From Lentisphaerota bacterium (GTDB taxonomy: Bacteria; Verrucomicrobiota; Lentisphaeria; Victivallales; Victivallaceae), in the NCBI GenBank assembly GCA_017134815.1, contig CP071032.1, positions 1,116,001 through 1,180,000 on the forward strand: a DNA stretch of 64,000 nucleotides, read 5' to 3'. Position numbers and translations under genes: made by a program. Under the pieces are notes generated by a model. It did no database searches, was not told where the DNA came from, and saw only the letters and a list, made by a program, of their open reading frames with translations. Of the stretch, positions 45,017 to 52,962 are shown one piece after another; position 1 is the stretch's first letter, and the number at the start of each line of letters is the position of its first letter.

Positions 45017-45113
45017 CCACAGGACATTAAAATATTTTGAATATAAAACAGAAAACATTTGTACTAATAACCTTTTAGCAACAGATGATTTACGAAACCA
45101 AACAGGAGTAATA

Positions 45114-46589
45114 ATGAAAATTGCGAGATTTTTGTTAATGGCAGCACTGCTGACAGCTTCAGGCTTGAATGCGTTGGCTGAAAACAGTGGTACAGATCCA
45201 TACCGCCCCGAGTTTCACTACACAGCCTCAGAGGGCTGGCTGAATGATCCTAACGGACTTGTTTATGTGGACGGAACCTGGCATCTTTTCTATCAGTATT
45301 CAAAAGAAATCCCTGAAGACAAACAGATAAAATGCTGGGGTCATGCTGTAAGTACCGACCTGTTGCATTGGCAGGAACTTCCGATTGCCATCAAGCCCAA
45401 GTTCAAACATGATGAAATCTTTTCCGGCAGTGCGGTAATTGACAGAAAAAATACTGCCGGTTTCGGGAAAAATGCCTTTATAGCCGTCTATACTTCCATT
45501 AGACGTGGTGAGTGTCTCGCATGGAGTAAAGATGGAGGAAAAACTTTCAAAGACTACAATAACAATCCGGTCCTGTTTCATGGTGGAAACTTCAAGGATA
45601 TTCCAAAAACACCGAATTACTGGTACGGCAGCCGGGATCCGAAAGTATTCTGGTATGCTCCCAACCATGAATGGGTAATGATCGTTTATGAGCAATATGT
45701 GCCGGTTAAACGCACCAAAGACGATGCCGCCTTTGCAATATATACTTCTAAAAATTTAACCGACTGGACATTCCAGTCAAAACTGCCTGGCTGGTATGAA
45801 TGCCCTGAACTTTTTGAGCTGCCGGTTAACGGAAACAAGCTTAACAACAAATGGGTTGTTATGGGGGCTTCAGGTTTTTATGCCATTGGCAGCTTTGATG
45901 GAAAAAGTTTTATTCCAGACCAGTTTGAAGGCAGCGTTGATCGACCTGTTTCGCATCGGCGCTATATCCTGGAGCCTTACAAATACGCCGGAATGCGCGG
46001 TAATATTTATGCCCCGCAAACCTGGAACGATGCTCCGAACGGTCGCCGGGTTATGATTGCCTGGGTAAGGTACTACCCACCCCCAAAAGCAACATTTTCT
46101 CAGGCCATGAGTCTGCCGCTGGCACTGTCTTTACGCACTACCGAAGACGGAATCAGAATGTTCTTTAATCCGGTAAAAGAAGTCAAAAAACTTGAAAAGG
46201 AAGTTCTTTTCAGGAAAAGTAATATTGTTCTCAAGGATGGAAAAAACCTTCTGGCTAAAGTTCCGGGAGGTAAAGTACGCATTAAATGCACATTCAAGAA
46301 CATTGACGCCAAATGCATATACTTCCTTGTTAACGGCCTGAAAGTTAACTATGAATTTCTCACAAATGAACTTGCTAATGAAAAGATGCTGCCGGTTAAT
46401 GGCAAGATCCAGCTTGATATAATCGCAGATCAGGGCGTAACTGAGATATTTGCCAATAAAGGCAGAATTTACAAGGCATTTCCTCATTATATAGCACCTG
46501 ATAAAAAAAGCCTGAGTCTCGTTGCTGAAGCCGGCAATGTAAAAATAGAAAAAATCAAGGTAATCCGCATGGGACTTAATAAAAAATAA
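45114..46589 (+). CDS. Secreted GH32 beta-fructosidase (levanase/inulinase-like)
   Basis: 491 residues. Signal peptide 1-22 (MAALLTASGLNALA) exports it. Five-bladed propeller with WLNDPNG (nucleophile D45), the GSAV box after EIFS, SRDPKVFWY (transition-state Asp) and the acid/base ECPELFEL near residue 232. A C-terminal beta-sandwich covers about 360-490. Hydrolyses terminal beta-fructosides of levan, inulin or sucrose, most like exo-levanase/SacC. No fructose transporter lies beside it, though a sugar porter is at 12.4 kb. AGGAG ribosome-binding site; strong terminator downstream. Confidence 0.92.
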   Translation: MKIARFLLMAALLTASGLNALAENSGTDPYRPEFHYTASEGWLNDPNGLVYVDGTWHLFYQYSKEIPEDKQIKCWGHAVSTDLLHWQELPIAIKPKFKHDEIFSGSAVIDRKNTAGFGKNAFIAVYTSIRRGECLAWSKDGGKTFKDYNNNPVLFHGGNFKDIPKTPNYWYGSRDPKVFWYAPNHEWVMIVYEQYVPVKRTKDDAAFAIYTSKNLTDWTFQSKLPGWYECPELFELPVNGNKLNNKWVVMGASGFYAIGSFDGKSFIPDQFEGSVDRPVSHRRYILEPYKYAGMRGNIYAPQTWNDAPNGRRVMIAWVRYYPPPKATFSQAMSLPLALSLRTTEDGIRMFFNPVKEVKKLEKEVLFRKSNIVLKDGKNLLAKVPGGKVRIKCTFKNIDAKCIYFLVNGLKVNYEFLTNELANEKMLPVNGKIQLDIIADQGVTEIFANKGRIYKAFPHYIAPDKKSLSLVAEAGNVKIEKIKVIRMGLNKK

Positions 46590-46631
46590 CAGCCTATGAA
46601 TACCGTATTGGCATAAGATAAATTACTTAAT

Positions 46632-46668
46632 AACAGCTGTCGGAAAATCACCGACGGCTGTTTTTTTT
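46632..46668 (+). terminator. Intrinsic terminator after the GH32 gene
   Basis: AACAGCTGTCGG (46632-46643), 7-nt loop, CCGACGGCTGTT (46651-46662) with one U-G pair, followed by eight T (46661-46668). Confidence 0.92.
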
Positions 46669-46767
46669 ATGTAAAAAACACACTTTTTTACTTTCTGTGT
46701 CTCAAAACCAGGGTATTAGAATTGAGGTGAAAGAACAGCTATTCTATAGATTTTTTAAGGTGTGCTA

Positions 46768-46795
46768 TTGACTTTTTCAACAAAAACACTAATAT
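46768..46795 (+). promoter_or_regulatory. Promoter for the small HigA-like gene
   Basis: TTGACT (46768-46773), 16-nt spacer, TAATAT (46790-46795); start of the gene 35 nt further on. Confidence 0.5.
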
Positions 46796-46830
46796 TTATA
46801 TCTATAAAGCATTTAGTAGGAGGGAGAAAA

Positions 46831-47043
46831 ATGAATATTTACCCCATACACAATCTTGAAGAGCTAGAAGCTGCTCAGGAAAAACTGGAAGAGCTTTTGG
46901 AAGAGGAAATCGATTTCAGCGATGAAAATGATGCAATGATTCAGCTGCTGACAATCGCAATTTCTGATTACAAAGAGACATACCAGCATTCTGCCAATGT
47001 CAACTGCGCTTCCAACCTGAAACCGCAGCCGGCTCACAGCTGA
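46831..47043 (+). CDS. Small protein resembling the N-terminal domain of HigA-type antitoxins
   Basis: 70 residues from ATG 46831, chosen for its perfect AGGAGGGAG ribosome-binding site. MNIYPIHNLEELEAAQEKLEELLEEE followed by an acidic DENDAMIQLLTIAISDYKETY matches the start of COG5499-type HigA antitoxins (xIxPIxxxxDYxxAL...LLxxLIxDYExxH). The helix-turn-helix DNA-binding half is absent: after DYKETY comes a polar tail rich in Asn/Pro. No HigB-like toxin is encoded next to it. It could be an orphan regulator, an antitoxin fragment, or a genuine small protein with its own promoter. Confidence 0.55.
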   Translation: MNIYPIHNLEELEAAQEKLEELLEEEIDFSDENDAMIQLLTIAISDYKETYQHSANVNCASNLKPQPAHS

Positions 47044-47225
47044 CTCTTGCAAACAGCGCTGCAGATTTTTATCACTACATCCCAGCAACAGGTTTTTATT
47101 GTCAGCTCACGGGAATTCAGATAAAATATTTCATTGACAGCGCATAATGCATAATCCTGATACACAGGGTAAAAATTAAAAACTTTTTGCCCGCGCCATG
47201 TTTATCGGGAAAAAATGGATAGAAG

Positions 47226-49022
47226 TCACAGGCCTCTTAAAGCGAGGTTTGTGACTTCAGGTGATATCTTGCGCAGCAGATTCAGGGAGATTTCCAGAGC
47301 TTCTTCGGCAGTTGAACACTTAATGGCTTCATTTACCGCCAGCTCGGCATCGTGCATCCGGAGTTTACGGATGATGCGCCGAACTGCTCCCAGAGATATC
47401 GGACTCATACTCAGTTCATGCAGTCCAAGCCCGACCAGCAGGGGGGTATATTTCGGATTACTCGCCATCTGACCGCACAGGCTGACCCAGATGCGGTTTC
47501 GCTTGGCGGCATTTACCACATGCTTTATCTGTTTTAAAATCACCGGATGTGACGGATGATAAAGATACGCCACCCGCTCATTACTGCGGTCAATGGCCAT
47601 AGTGTACTGGATCAGGTCATTCGTACCAATACTGAAAAAATCCACCAGTTGAGCAAGCTGGTCAGCCATTAACGCCGCGGCCGGAGTTTCAATCATAATG
47701 CCAGTGTCAATATCAGCAGCAAATTCAGCTTTTTCACTCAAAAGTTCCTCTTTGACTTCCTGCAGGAATTCATGAGCCTCCATGACCTCTTCGACGCAGG
47801 AAATCATAGGAAACATTATCTTCAGGTTCCCGAATTTGCCTGCACGCAGCAGCGCCCTGAGCTGAGTCCGGAAAATATCCCGGCGTTCATGCAGACACAG
47901 CCGTATGGCCCTGAGGCCCAGAAAAGGATTCTGCTCGGCATAGGCACCGACTTTCTGGTCCAGCTTATCTCCGCCGACATCTAAAGTTCTAACCACCACC
48001 GGCTCACCGTTCATTTCCAGAGCCAGTTTTTTATAGGAAGCAAACTGCTCCTCTTCCGAAGGCAGATGCTGGCTGTTCATATACATATACTCCGTCCTGA
48101 AAAGTCCCACCCCGCTTGTACCGAATTTTTTAGCGGCCTGCACATCAGAAATACTTTCAATATTCGAAGCCAGCTGCACAGTAAATCCGTCAACAGTCTC
48201 GGGGCGCAAACGGCTTTCACGAATCAGATCAATGTAAAAACGTCCTTCCTCTTCCGCTTTCAGCTGATAAATCTCACGGGTCTTTTCGGTCGGATTAGCA
48301 ATCACGGTTCCAATAAAACCGTCTACAATAACTTCATCATTATTTTTGACCTCTTTGAAAACGTCAGCCGGAATTCCAACTACTGCCGGAATCTGCATGG
48401 AACGCGCCAGTATCGCGGTATGTGAGGTGTTGCTGCCTGATTCAATCGCAAAAGCCTGAACTTTATCGCGGTCAAGTAAAGCTGTATCGGAAGGTGTCAG
48501 GTCCCTGGCAATCACTACCTGCTGTTCCCTCAGGTGATCCAGAGCGGGACGATTGGTGTTTCGCAGGTTCGCCAGCACCCGTGAAGCTACATCCTTAATA
48601 TCCGCAGCCCGCTCTTTAATATATTTGTCAGGCATGACTGAAATGGCGGCAATGTAGCGTCCAATGACTTTGTAAAATGCATAATCAGCTGATTTATGCT
48701 GACTCTTGACCATATCTTCCACTTCATTAAGCAGCATCTGGTCGTCAACGATAAGCAAATGAGCATCGAAAATACTGGCATCGCGGGTATCAAGATCTTT
48801 CTGAATACGGCGCTGCAGATCGAGCAGTTCCTCGCGGGTTTTGTCGAGGGCGATATTAAACCGCTGCACCTCGGCATCCACCTGCTCCGGTTTAATCGGT
48901 TCATCTGAAGACTCAGTGAAAGATGTATTATGCTCTTTTATGAGCAGCACACGCCCGATTGCAATACCTGGAGAAGCTGCGATTCCGTGATAAACCTTTT
49001 CCTTTGTTGAGGTATCGGCCAC
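47226..49022 (-). CDS. ptsI: Phosphoenolpyruvate-protein phosphotransferase, Enzyme I
   Basis: First enzyme of the PTS: autophosphorylates from PEP on a histidine and passes it to HPr. 598 residues. Order: HPr-binding helical domain, phospho-His segment GSNTSHTAILARSMQIPAVVG (near 195-215), then the PEP-binding barrel with DVGGDK, FRTEYMYMN, FSIGTNDLIQY and a C-terminal LCGQMASNP. Start is GTG 49022 with GAGGAA upstream. Follows ptsH by 6 nt. No sugar-specific EII component is in the window. Confidence 0.95.
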   Translation of the reverse strand: MADTSTKEKVYHGIAASPGIAIGRVLLIKEHNTSFTESSDEPIKPEQVDAEVQRFNIALDKTREELLDLQRRIQKDLDTRDASIFDAHLLIVDDQMLLNEVEDMVKSQHKSADYAFYKVIGRYIAAISVMPDKYIKERAADIKDVASRVLANLRNTNRPALDHLREQQVVIARDLTPSDTALLDRDKVQAFAIESGSNTSHTAILARSMQIPAVVGIPADVFKEVKNNDEVIVDGFIGTVIANPTEKTREIYQLKAEEEGRFYIDLIRESRLRPETVDGFTVQLASNIESISDVQAAKKFGTSGVGLFRTEYMYMNSQHLPSEEEQFASYKKLALEMNGEPVVVRTLDVGGDKLDQKVGAYAEQNPFLGLRAIRLCLHERRDIFRTQLRALLRAGKFGNLKIMFPMISCVEEVMEAHEFLQEVKEELLSEKAEFAADIDTGIMIETPAAALMADQLAQLVDFFSIGTNDLIQYTMAIDRSNERVAYLYHPSHPVILKQIKHVVNAAKRNRIWVSLCGQMASNPKYTPLLVGLGLHELSMSPISLGAVRRIIRKLRMHDAELAVNEAIKCSTAEEALEISLNLLRKISPEVTNLALRGL

Positions 49023-49028
49023 CGAAAG

Positions 49029-49313
49029 TTATTCCTCTTCAAATTTTTTCTCTACCAGATCGATTATTGCCTGAAGCGCAGGCTCGCAATCATCCCCTCT
49101 GGCGGAGACCTTTATTCTGGTTCCGACTCCAGCCGAGAGCATCAAAAGGCCCATCAGGCTTTTGCCGTTAACCGCTTCACCGTCCTTTTCGACAATTATG
49201 TCAGACTCGAATGAAGACGCCAGTTTTACAAACATAGACGCGGGACGAGCGTGTAGCCCAAGAGAATTTATTATCTCTATTTCAGTTGAAATTTCCCGGC
49301 TGTCTGACATCAT
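49029..49313 (-). CDS. ptsH: Phosphocarrier protein HPr
   Basis: Carries phosphate from Enzyme I. GLHARPAS holds the active histidine. Thirty-one residues on, NGKSLMGLL holds a serine at the same spacing as His15-Ser46 in other HPr proteins, so regulation by an HPr(Ser) kinase is plausible. Start is uncertain: ATG 49313 or 49310 are likelier than the TTG at 49319. C-terminus is rich in Glu. Co-transcribed with ptsI. Confidence 0.93.
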   Translation of the reverse strand: MMSDSREISTEIEIINSLGLHARPASMFVKLASSFESDIIVEKDGEAVNGKSLMGLLMLSAGVGTRIKVSARGDDCEPALQAIIDLVEKKFEEE

Positions 49314-49661
49314 AGGCAACTTTCATTATTTCCTTATTATTTCGAGTATTATTCTATGTTGTTGCTCATCCGACTAAACAATCAACCCACGTTACATTAT
49401 TATAAGATTGATGACAATTCAAGCAAAGGTACAAGTATAAATCAGCTTTTTTTGAACTTAAGTATTTAAAACAGCACACCCCTGCTGACACTAATATGTT
49501 ATAATCCCAATAATTACATATTTTCAGCTTGATTTGCCACAGCACAGCTGTAATTTAAGTGTTTAAGACAGAGCAACCTCAGGACATAAAGCAGTTTTAA
49601 TGTCTTTTATTTCAAAATTAATAATTACAATATTTCATCCCGGAATAAAAAGCTGAATCCA

Positions 49662-49679
49662 AAACTGTAATTACAGTTT
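49662..49679 (+). promoter_or_regulatory. Perfect 18-bp palindrome overlapping the metY -35 (operator candidate)
   Basis: AAACTGTAATTACAGTTT is fully self-complementary. It covers the -35 TTACAG (49671-49676) of the metY promoter, 14 bases upstream of the -10 TATAAT. Typical layout of a repressor site for a dimeric regulator. Confidence 0.6.
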
Positions 49680-49698
49680 AGAATACACAATTTATAAT
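49671..49698 (+). promoter_or_regulatory. Promoter for metY
   Basis: TTACAG (49671-49676), 16-nt spacer, perfect TATAAT (49693-49698; a second TATAAT is at 49698-49703), then GAGG ribosome-binding site and the GTG start. Leader only about 20 nt. Confidence 0.6.
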
Positions 49699-49723
49699 AT
49701 AATAGAAACATGAGGCAAATATA

Positions 49724-51001
49724 GTGAGTAAACCCTGGAAAATAGAAACCAATGCGGTACAAGCTGGCTACCAGCCGGCAAATGGCGCGCCGCGTGTTGT
49801 TCCAATCTGCCAGAGCACCACATACAAATATGATGATGCCCAGAGTGTAGCAGACCTCTTTGATTTAAAAGCCCCTGGACACATGTATTCCAGAATCAGC
49901 AATCCGACTGTAGAGGCATTTGAAAACAAGATGGCCGCGCTGGAAGGTGGAGTTGCGGCTGTTGCGGCCTCATCTGGCCAGACAGCTAACACCATAGCCA
50001 TTATGAACTGCTGTCCAGCCGGCGGCCATGTTCTGGCTGCAGCCGGTCTCTACGGCGGCACCGTTAATCTATTCAGGTTTACCCTGCGAAAAATGGGCGT
50101 TGACGTCACTTTTGTAGAGCCTTCGGCTTCCGCAGCCGAAATCAAGGCAAATGTCAGACCCAACACCCGGGCGATTTTTGCCGAGACTCTGGCAAATCCC
50201 GCCTTAACCGTACTGGATTTCGAGAAATTCAGCAAAATAGCCAGTGAACTGGAACTGCCTCTGATTATTGACAATACTTTCCCCTCGCCTTTCCTGTGCC
50301 GCCCGTTTGAGCATGGAGCTAATATTGTCACGCATTCATCAACCAAGTATATTGACGGACACGCCACCAGTGTCGGCGGAGTAGTTATTGATGGGGGTAA
50401 TTTTGACTGGACAAACGGCAAGTTCCCTGAATTTACTGAACCTGACGTAACCTATCACGGTCTGGTCTATACCAGAGATTTTAAGGAAGCGCCGTTCGCT
50501 ACCAAGCTGCGGGTCCAGTGGATACGCGACCTCGGGTCCTACATGTCCCCCATGAACGCGTTTCTCTCCAATAAAGGGCTAGAAACCCTGCATCTCCGGA
50601 TGGAAAGACATTCGCAGAACGCATTGCGACTGGCTGAATTTCTGAATCAGCACGAAAAAGTATCCTGGGTCAGATATCCCGGGCTGCCGCATGACGCTGA
50701 ACATGAGCGTGCTGAAAAATACCTTCCTGAAGGCTGCAGTGGAGTTTTGTGCTTTGGCGTAAAAGGCGGAGCAGAAGAAGGCGAAACCGTAATGAATAAA
50801 CTGGAGCTTGCGGCAATCGTGGTCCATGTCGCCGATGTCCGCACCTGCGTTCTCCATCCAGCAAGTATGACCCACCGTCAGCTGAATGCGGCTGAACAGG
50901 AAGCGGCAGGGGTGCCCCCGGACCTGATACGCGTTTCAGTTGGAATTGAAAATATCGATGATATTATTGCCGATTTTGATCAGGCCTTAAACTCAATTTA
51001 A
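49724..51001 (+). CDS. metY: O-acetylhomoserine sulfhydrylase family (Cys/Met metabolism PLP enzyme)
   Basis: 425 residues. Pyridoxal-phosphate lyase/sulfhydrylase that forms homocysteine from O-acetylhomoserine and sulfide. Seen: AVQAGYQPANGAPRVVPICQSTTY, YSRISNPTVEAFENKMAALEGG, DNTFPSPFLCRPFEHGAN and the lysine segment THSSTKYIDGH. C-terminal RVSVGIENIDDIIADFDQAL ends it. Length and VxxLYGGT-like loop (GLYGGTVNLF) favour MetY over MetB/MetC. GTG start with GAGG 8 nt upstream. Palindromic operator in front suggests repression. Confidence 0.92.
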   Translation: MSKPWKIETNAVQAGYQPANGAPRVVPICQSTTYKYDDAQSVADLFDLKAPGHMYSRISNPTVEAFENKMAALEGGVAAVAASSGQTANTIAIMNCCPAGGHVLAAAGLYGGTVNLFRFTLRKMGVDVTFVEPSASAAEIKANVRPNTRAIFAETLANPALTVLDFEKFSKIASELELPLIIDNTFPSPFLCRPFEHGANIVTHSSTKYIDGHATSVGGVVIDGGNFDWTNGKFPEFTEPDVTYHGLVYTRDFKEAPFATKLRVQWIRDLGSYMSPMNAFLSNKGLETLHLRMERHSQNALRLAEFLNQHEKVSWVRYPGLPHDAEHERAEKYLPEGCSGVLCFGVKGGAEEGETVMNKLELAAIVVHVADVRTCVLHPASMTHRQLNAAEQEAAGVPPDLIRVSVGIENIDDIIADFDQALNSI

Positions 51002-51012
51002 TGATTATGCTT

Positions 51013-51037
51013 TCCGGGAGCTCAGGCAGCTCCCGGA
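51013..51037. terminator. Terminator between metY and the exchanger gene
   Basis: TCCGGGAGCT (51013-51022), 5-nt loop, AGCTCCCGGA (51028-51037), followed by TTTCTATG. Perfect 10-bp stem between converging genes. Confidence 0.8.
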
Positions 51038-51058
51038 TTTCTATGTTCAGGGCATCAA

Positions 51059-52039
51059 TTAAAAATGCACCTTCAAAGCAGTATGAATCAACCAGCCAGT
51101 ATAGGCGGCATAGGCTGCCAGCAAAAAAGTAGCTTCATAGCGGTTAATGCGCCCCTTTCGGCCTTTGAAACCATAACCGATTAGAAAAAGCGAAGTTGTC
51201 AGCAGGAACATTACCGGCCAGTCACGCCAGATAACTTCTCTGGCAACCCCCAGCGGACGTATCACTGCCGCAGTCCCGACAACAGCCAGTGTATTGAAAA
51301 GATTTGAACCCACGATATTGCCCAGAGCAATATCATGCTGATTCTTTCTGGCCGCGGCAATTGAAGAGGCAAGCTCAGGCAGCGATGTCCCAAGCGCAAC
51401 GACAGTTAAACCGATAATTAGATCACTCACCCCGAGGCTGTGCGCAATCTTTACCGCTCCCCACACCAGCATTCTTGAACTGATCAGCAAACCGGCCAGT
51501 CCCACCACCAGCAGGATTATTGAAAAACGTACTGAAATCAGTTTTCCGGATGTTTCGCTTTTGATCTCAGAGGTAAGTTTATCATGACGATTCTTAAGCC
51601 CCTGACGAATAGTCCAGACCATAAGAGCACCAAAAGCCAGCAGCAGCATTATGCCGTCCAGCCGGGTAATCTCTCCGCCGTAAAGCATTGCCATGGTAAA
51701 CAATGTTATGATGGAAAGAATCGGCAGCTCGCGTTTCAACACTTTGGAACTGACAGTAATAGGGTTTATGAGCGCTGCGACACCAAGGATCAAAGCTATG
51801 TTGGTAATATTGGAACCGTAAGCATTTCCCAGTGCCAGTCCGGCATCACCCTGCCAGGATGACAATGCCGACACCAGCAGCTCCGGCATGGAGGTTCCGA
51901 ATCCGACAACAACCATACCAATCAGCAAAGGTGACATTCCGGCATGTTTAGCCGCCGCTGCTGCTCCGTCAATGAACCGGTCTGCGCTCCAGAAAAGCAG
52001 AGCCAGACCACCTATTACAGCAAAAATGGCAAGTGTCAT
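51059..52039 (-). CDS. Ca2+/Na+ (CaCA family) antiporter, YrbG-like
   Basis: 326 residues, 10-11 helices. Both inverted alpha repeats are intact: GFGTSMPELLVSALSS with GNAYGSNITNIALILG (near 47-88), and ALGTSLPELASSIAAA with GNIVGSNLFNTLAVVG (near 210-250). Exchanges Ca2+ for Na+ or H+ across the inner membrane. Single gene on the minus strand. Confidence 0.92.
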   Translation of the reverse strand: MTLAIFAVIGGLALLFWSADRFIDGAAAAAKHAGMSPLLIGMVVVGFGTSMPELLVSALSSWQGDAGLALGNAYGSNITNIALILGVAALINPITVSSKVLKRELPILSIITLFTMAMLYGGEITRLDGIMLLLAFGALMVWTIRQGLKNRHDKLTSEIKSETSGKLISVRFSIILLVVGLAGLLISSRMLVWGAVKIAHSLGVSDLIIGLTVVALGTSLPELASSIAAARKNQHDIALGNIVGSNLFNTLAVVGTAAVIRPLGVAREVIWRDWPVMFLLTTSLFLIGYGFKGRKGRINRYEATFLLAAYAAYTGWLIHTALKVHF

Positions 52040-52260
52040 TTTCAGTCCTCAAATTTATCTAACCTCAGATTATTAAAAATATAATTTGCCATTAACCTTG
52101 TTACAACAGAATGTCCCGGGAAATAACAATATATTATCAATTGCTGTAATTCTATTAAAAAATAGCTTACTCAAACATAAGTATTTTTATATCCAACTCA
52201 TAAATCTTTGTATAATAAAAAATTATAAATAAATTTATAATAATATTTCTGGATAATAGT

Positions 52261-52289
52261 TTGCAATTGCGAACATTAGCAATTACTAT
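52261..52289 (+). promoter_or_regulatory. Promoter of the hydrogenase operon
   Basis: TTGCAA (52261-52266), 17-nt spacer, TACTAT (52284-52289). The predicted transcript would include a leader of about 150 nt. Confidence 0.5.
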
Positions 52290-52293
52290 ATGT

Positions 52294-52446
52294 AGCCGGG
52301 CTGTCCGTTATGGAGTCCGGGCATTGCGTTATTTATTTTCGGAGAAAGAGAACGGCTGTAAGCCGCTGCTCTATTCAAACACAGGAAAAACAGACCGGCA
52401 TTCGGTCTCTGTGAGCGGGTGCTGAAAAACTACGGAGGATCTGGTT
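52294..52446 (+). promoter_or_regulatory. Structured 5' leader of the hydrogenase operon
   Basis: Three stem-loops: CCGG (52297-52300) with CCGG (52317-52320), enclosing an inner TCC/GGA pair and loop GTTAT; CGGCT-GTA-AGCCG (52353-52365); and AGACCG (52392-52397) with CGGTCT (52403-52408), the outer ACAGA/TCTGT able to pair as well. An ideal GGAGG ribosome-binding site follows. It does not match the riboswitch classes I could recall; a redox-, metal- or flavin-responsive leader is possible. Confidence 0.4.
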
Positions 52447-52962
52447 ATGTCCCAAGTCGCCTGCTGTTGTGAAGAAATGTCCGATCAGGAAAAAACCGAA
52501 CGCCTGAATGAAATCCTTGATGAGTATAAGCACAAACCCGGCGGACTCATACCGGTTTTACAACATACCCAAAGTATCTATGGTTATCTTCCTGAGGAAC
52601 CCCTGAAAATAATTGCAAAGGCCCTTGACAAACCCTACAGTGAAGTTGCAGGAGTCGTCAGCTTTTATTCGTTTTTTTCAACTCACCCCCGCGGCAAGTA
52701 TCAGGTCAGGGTCTGTCTGGGCACCGCATGTTACGTTCGTGGCGGCAAGGAAATTCTTGATGCCTTGAAAAAAGAACTCGGGATTGACGTGGGTGAAACC
52801 ACTGAAGACCGCTTGTTCTCGCTGGAAGTGGGGCGTTGCTTCGGCTCCTGCGGCCTGGCTCCAGTAATTCTTGTCAATGAAGATGTACATCGCCGGGTAA
52901 AAGCTTCTAAAGTCGGAGAAATTCTTGCCCAATACAAAGGAGAAGCTACCGATGACCAGTAA
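52447..52962 (+). CDS. NuoE-like [2Fe-2S] subunit of the hydrogenase (HydC-type)
   Basis: 171 residues, the thioredoxin-fold subunit that passes electrons between the hydrogenase and NADH subunits. A helical N-terminal segment (ILDEYKHKPGGLIPVLQHTQSIYGYLPEE) precedes four cluster cysteines: C90 and C95 (CLGTAC), C131 and C135 (CFGSC). This is the normal NuoE spacing. Three consecutive cysteines (CCC) at residues 6-8 are unusual. Its end overlaps the start of the next gene by 11 bases, so the two are translationally coupled. First gene of the operon. Confidence 0.9.
   Translation: MSQVACCCEEMSDQEKTERLNEILDEYKHKPGGLIPVLQHTQSIYGYLPEEPLKIIAKALDKPYSEVAGVVSFYSFFSTHPRGKYQVRVCLGTACYVRGGKEILDALKKELGIDVGETTEDRLFSLEVGRCFGSCGLAPVILVNEDVHRRVKASKVGEILAQYKGEATDDQ

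Larger units (their letters stand above)
49320..49723. other. Divergent intergenic region between ptsH and metY
   Basis: 404 bp, AT-rich. Contains the metY promoter/operator (listed). I looked for SAM-type riboswitch cores and saw none. A TATAAT on the minus strand near 49400 might serve ptsH, but its -35 is poor. Confidence 0.5.

Noticed and set aside
49320-49723. SAM riboswitch upstream of metY
   Set aside because: No SAM-I, SAM-II or SAM/SAH core elements seen; the palindrome on the -35 is a simpler explanation.
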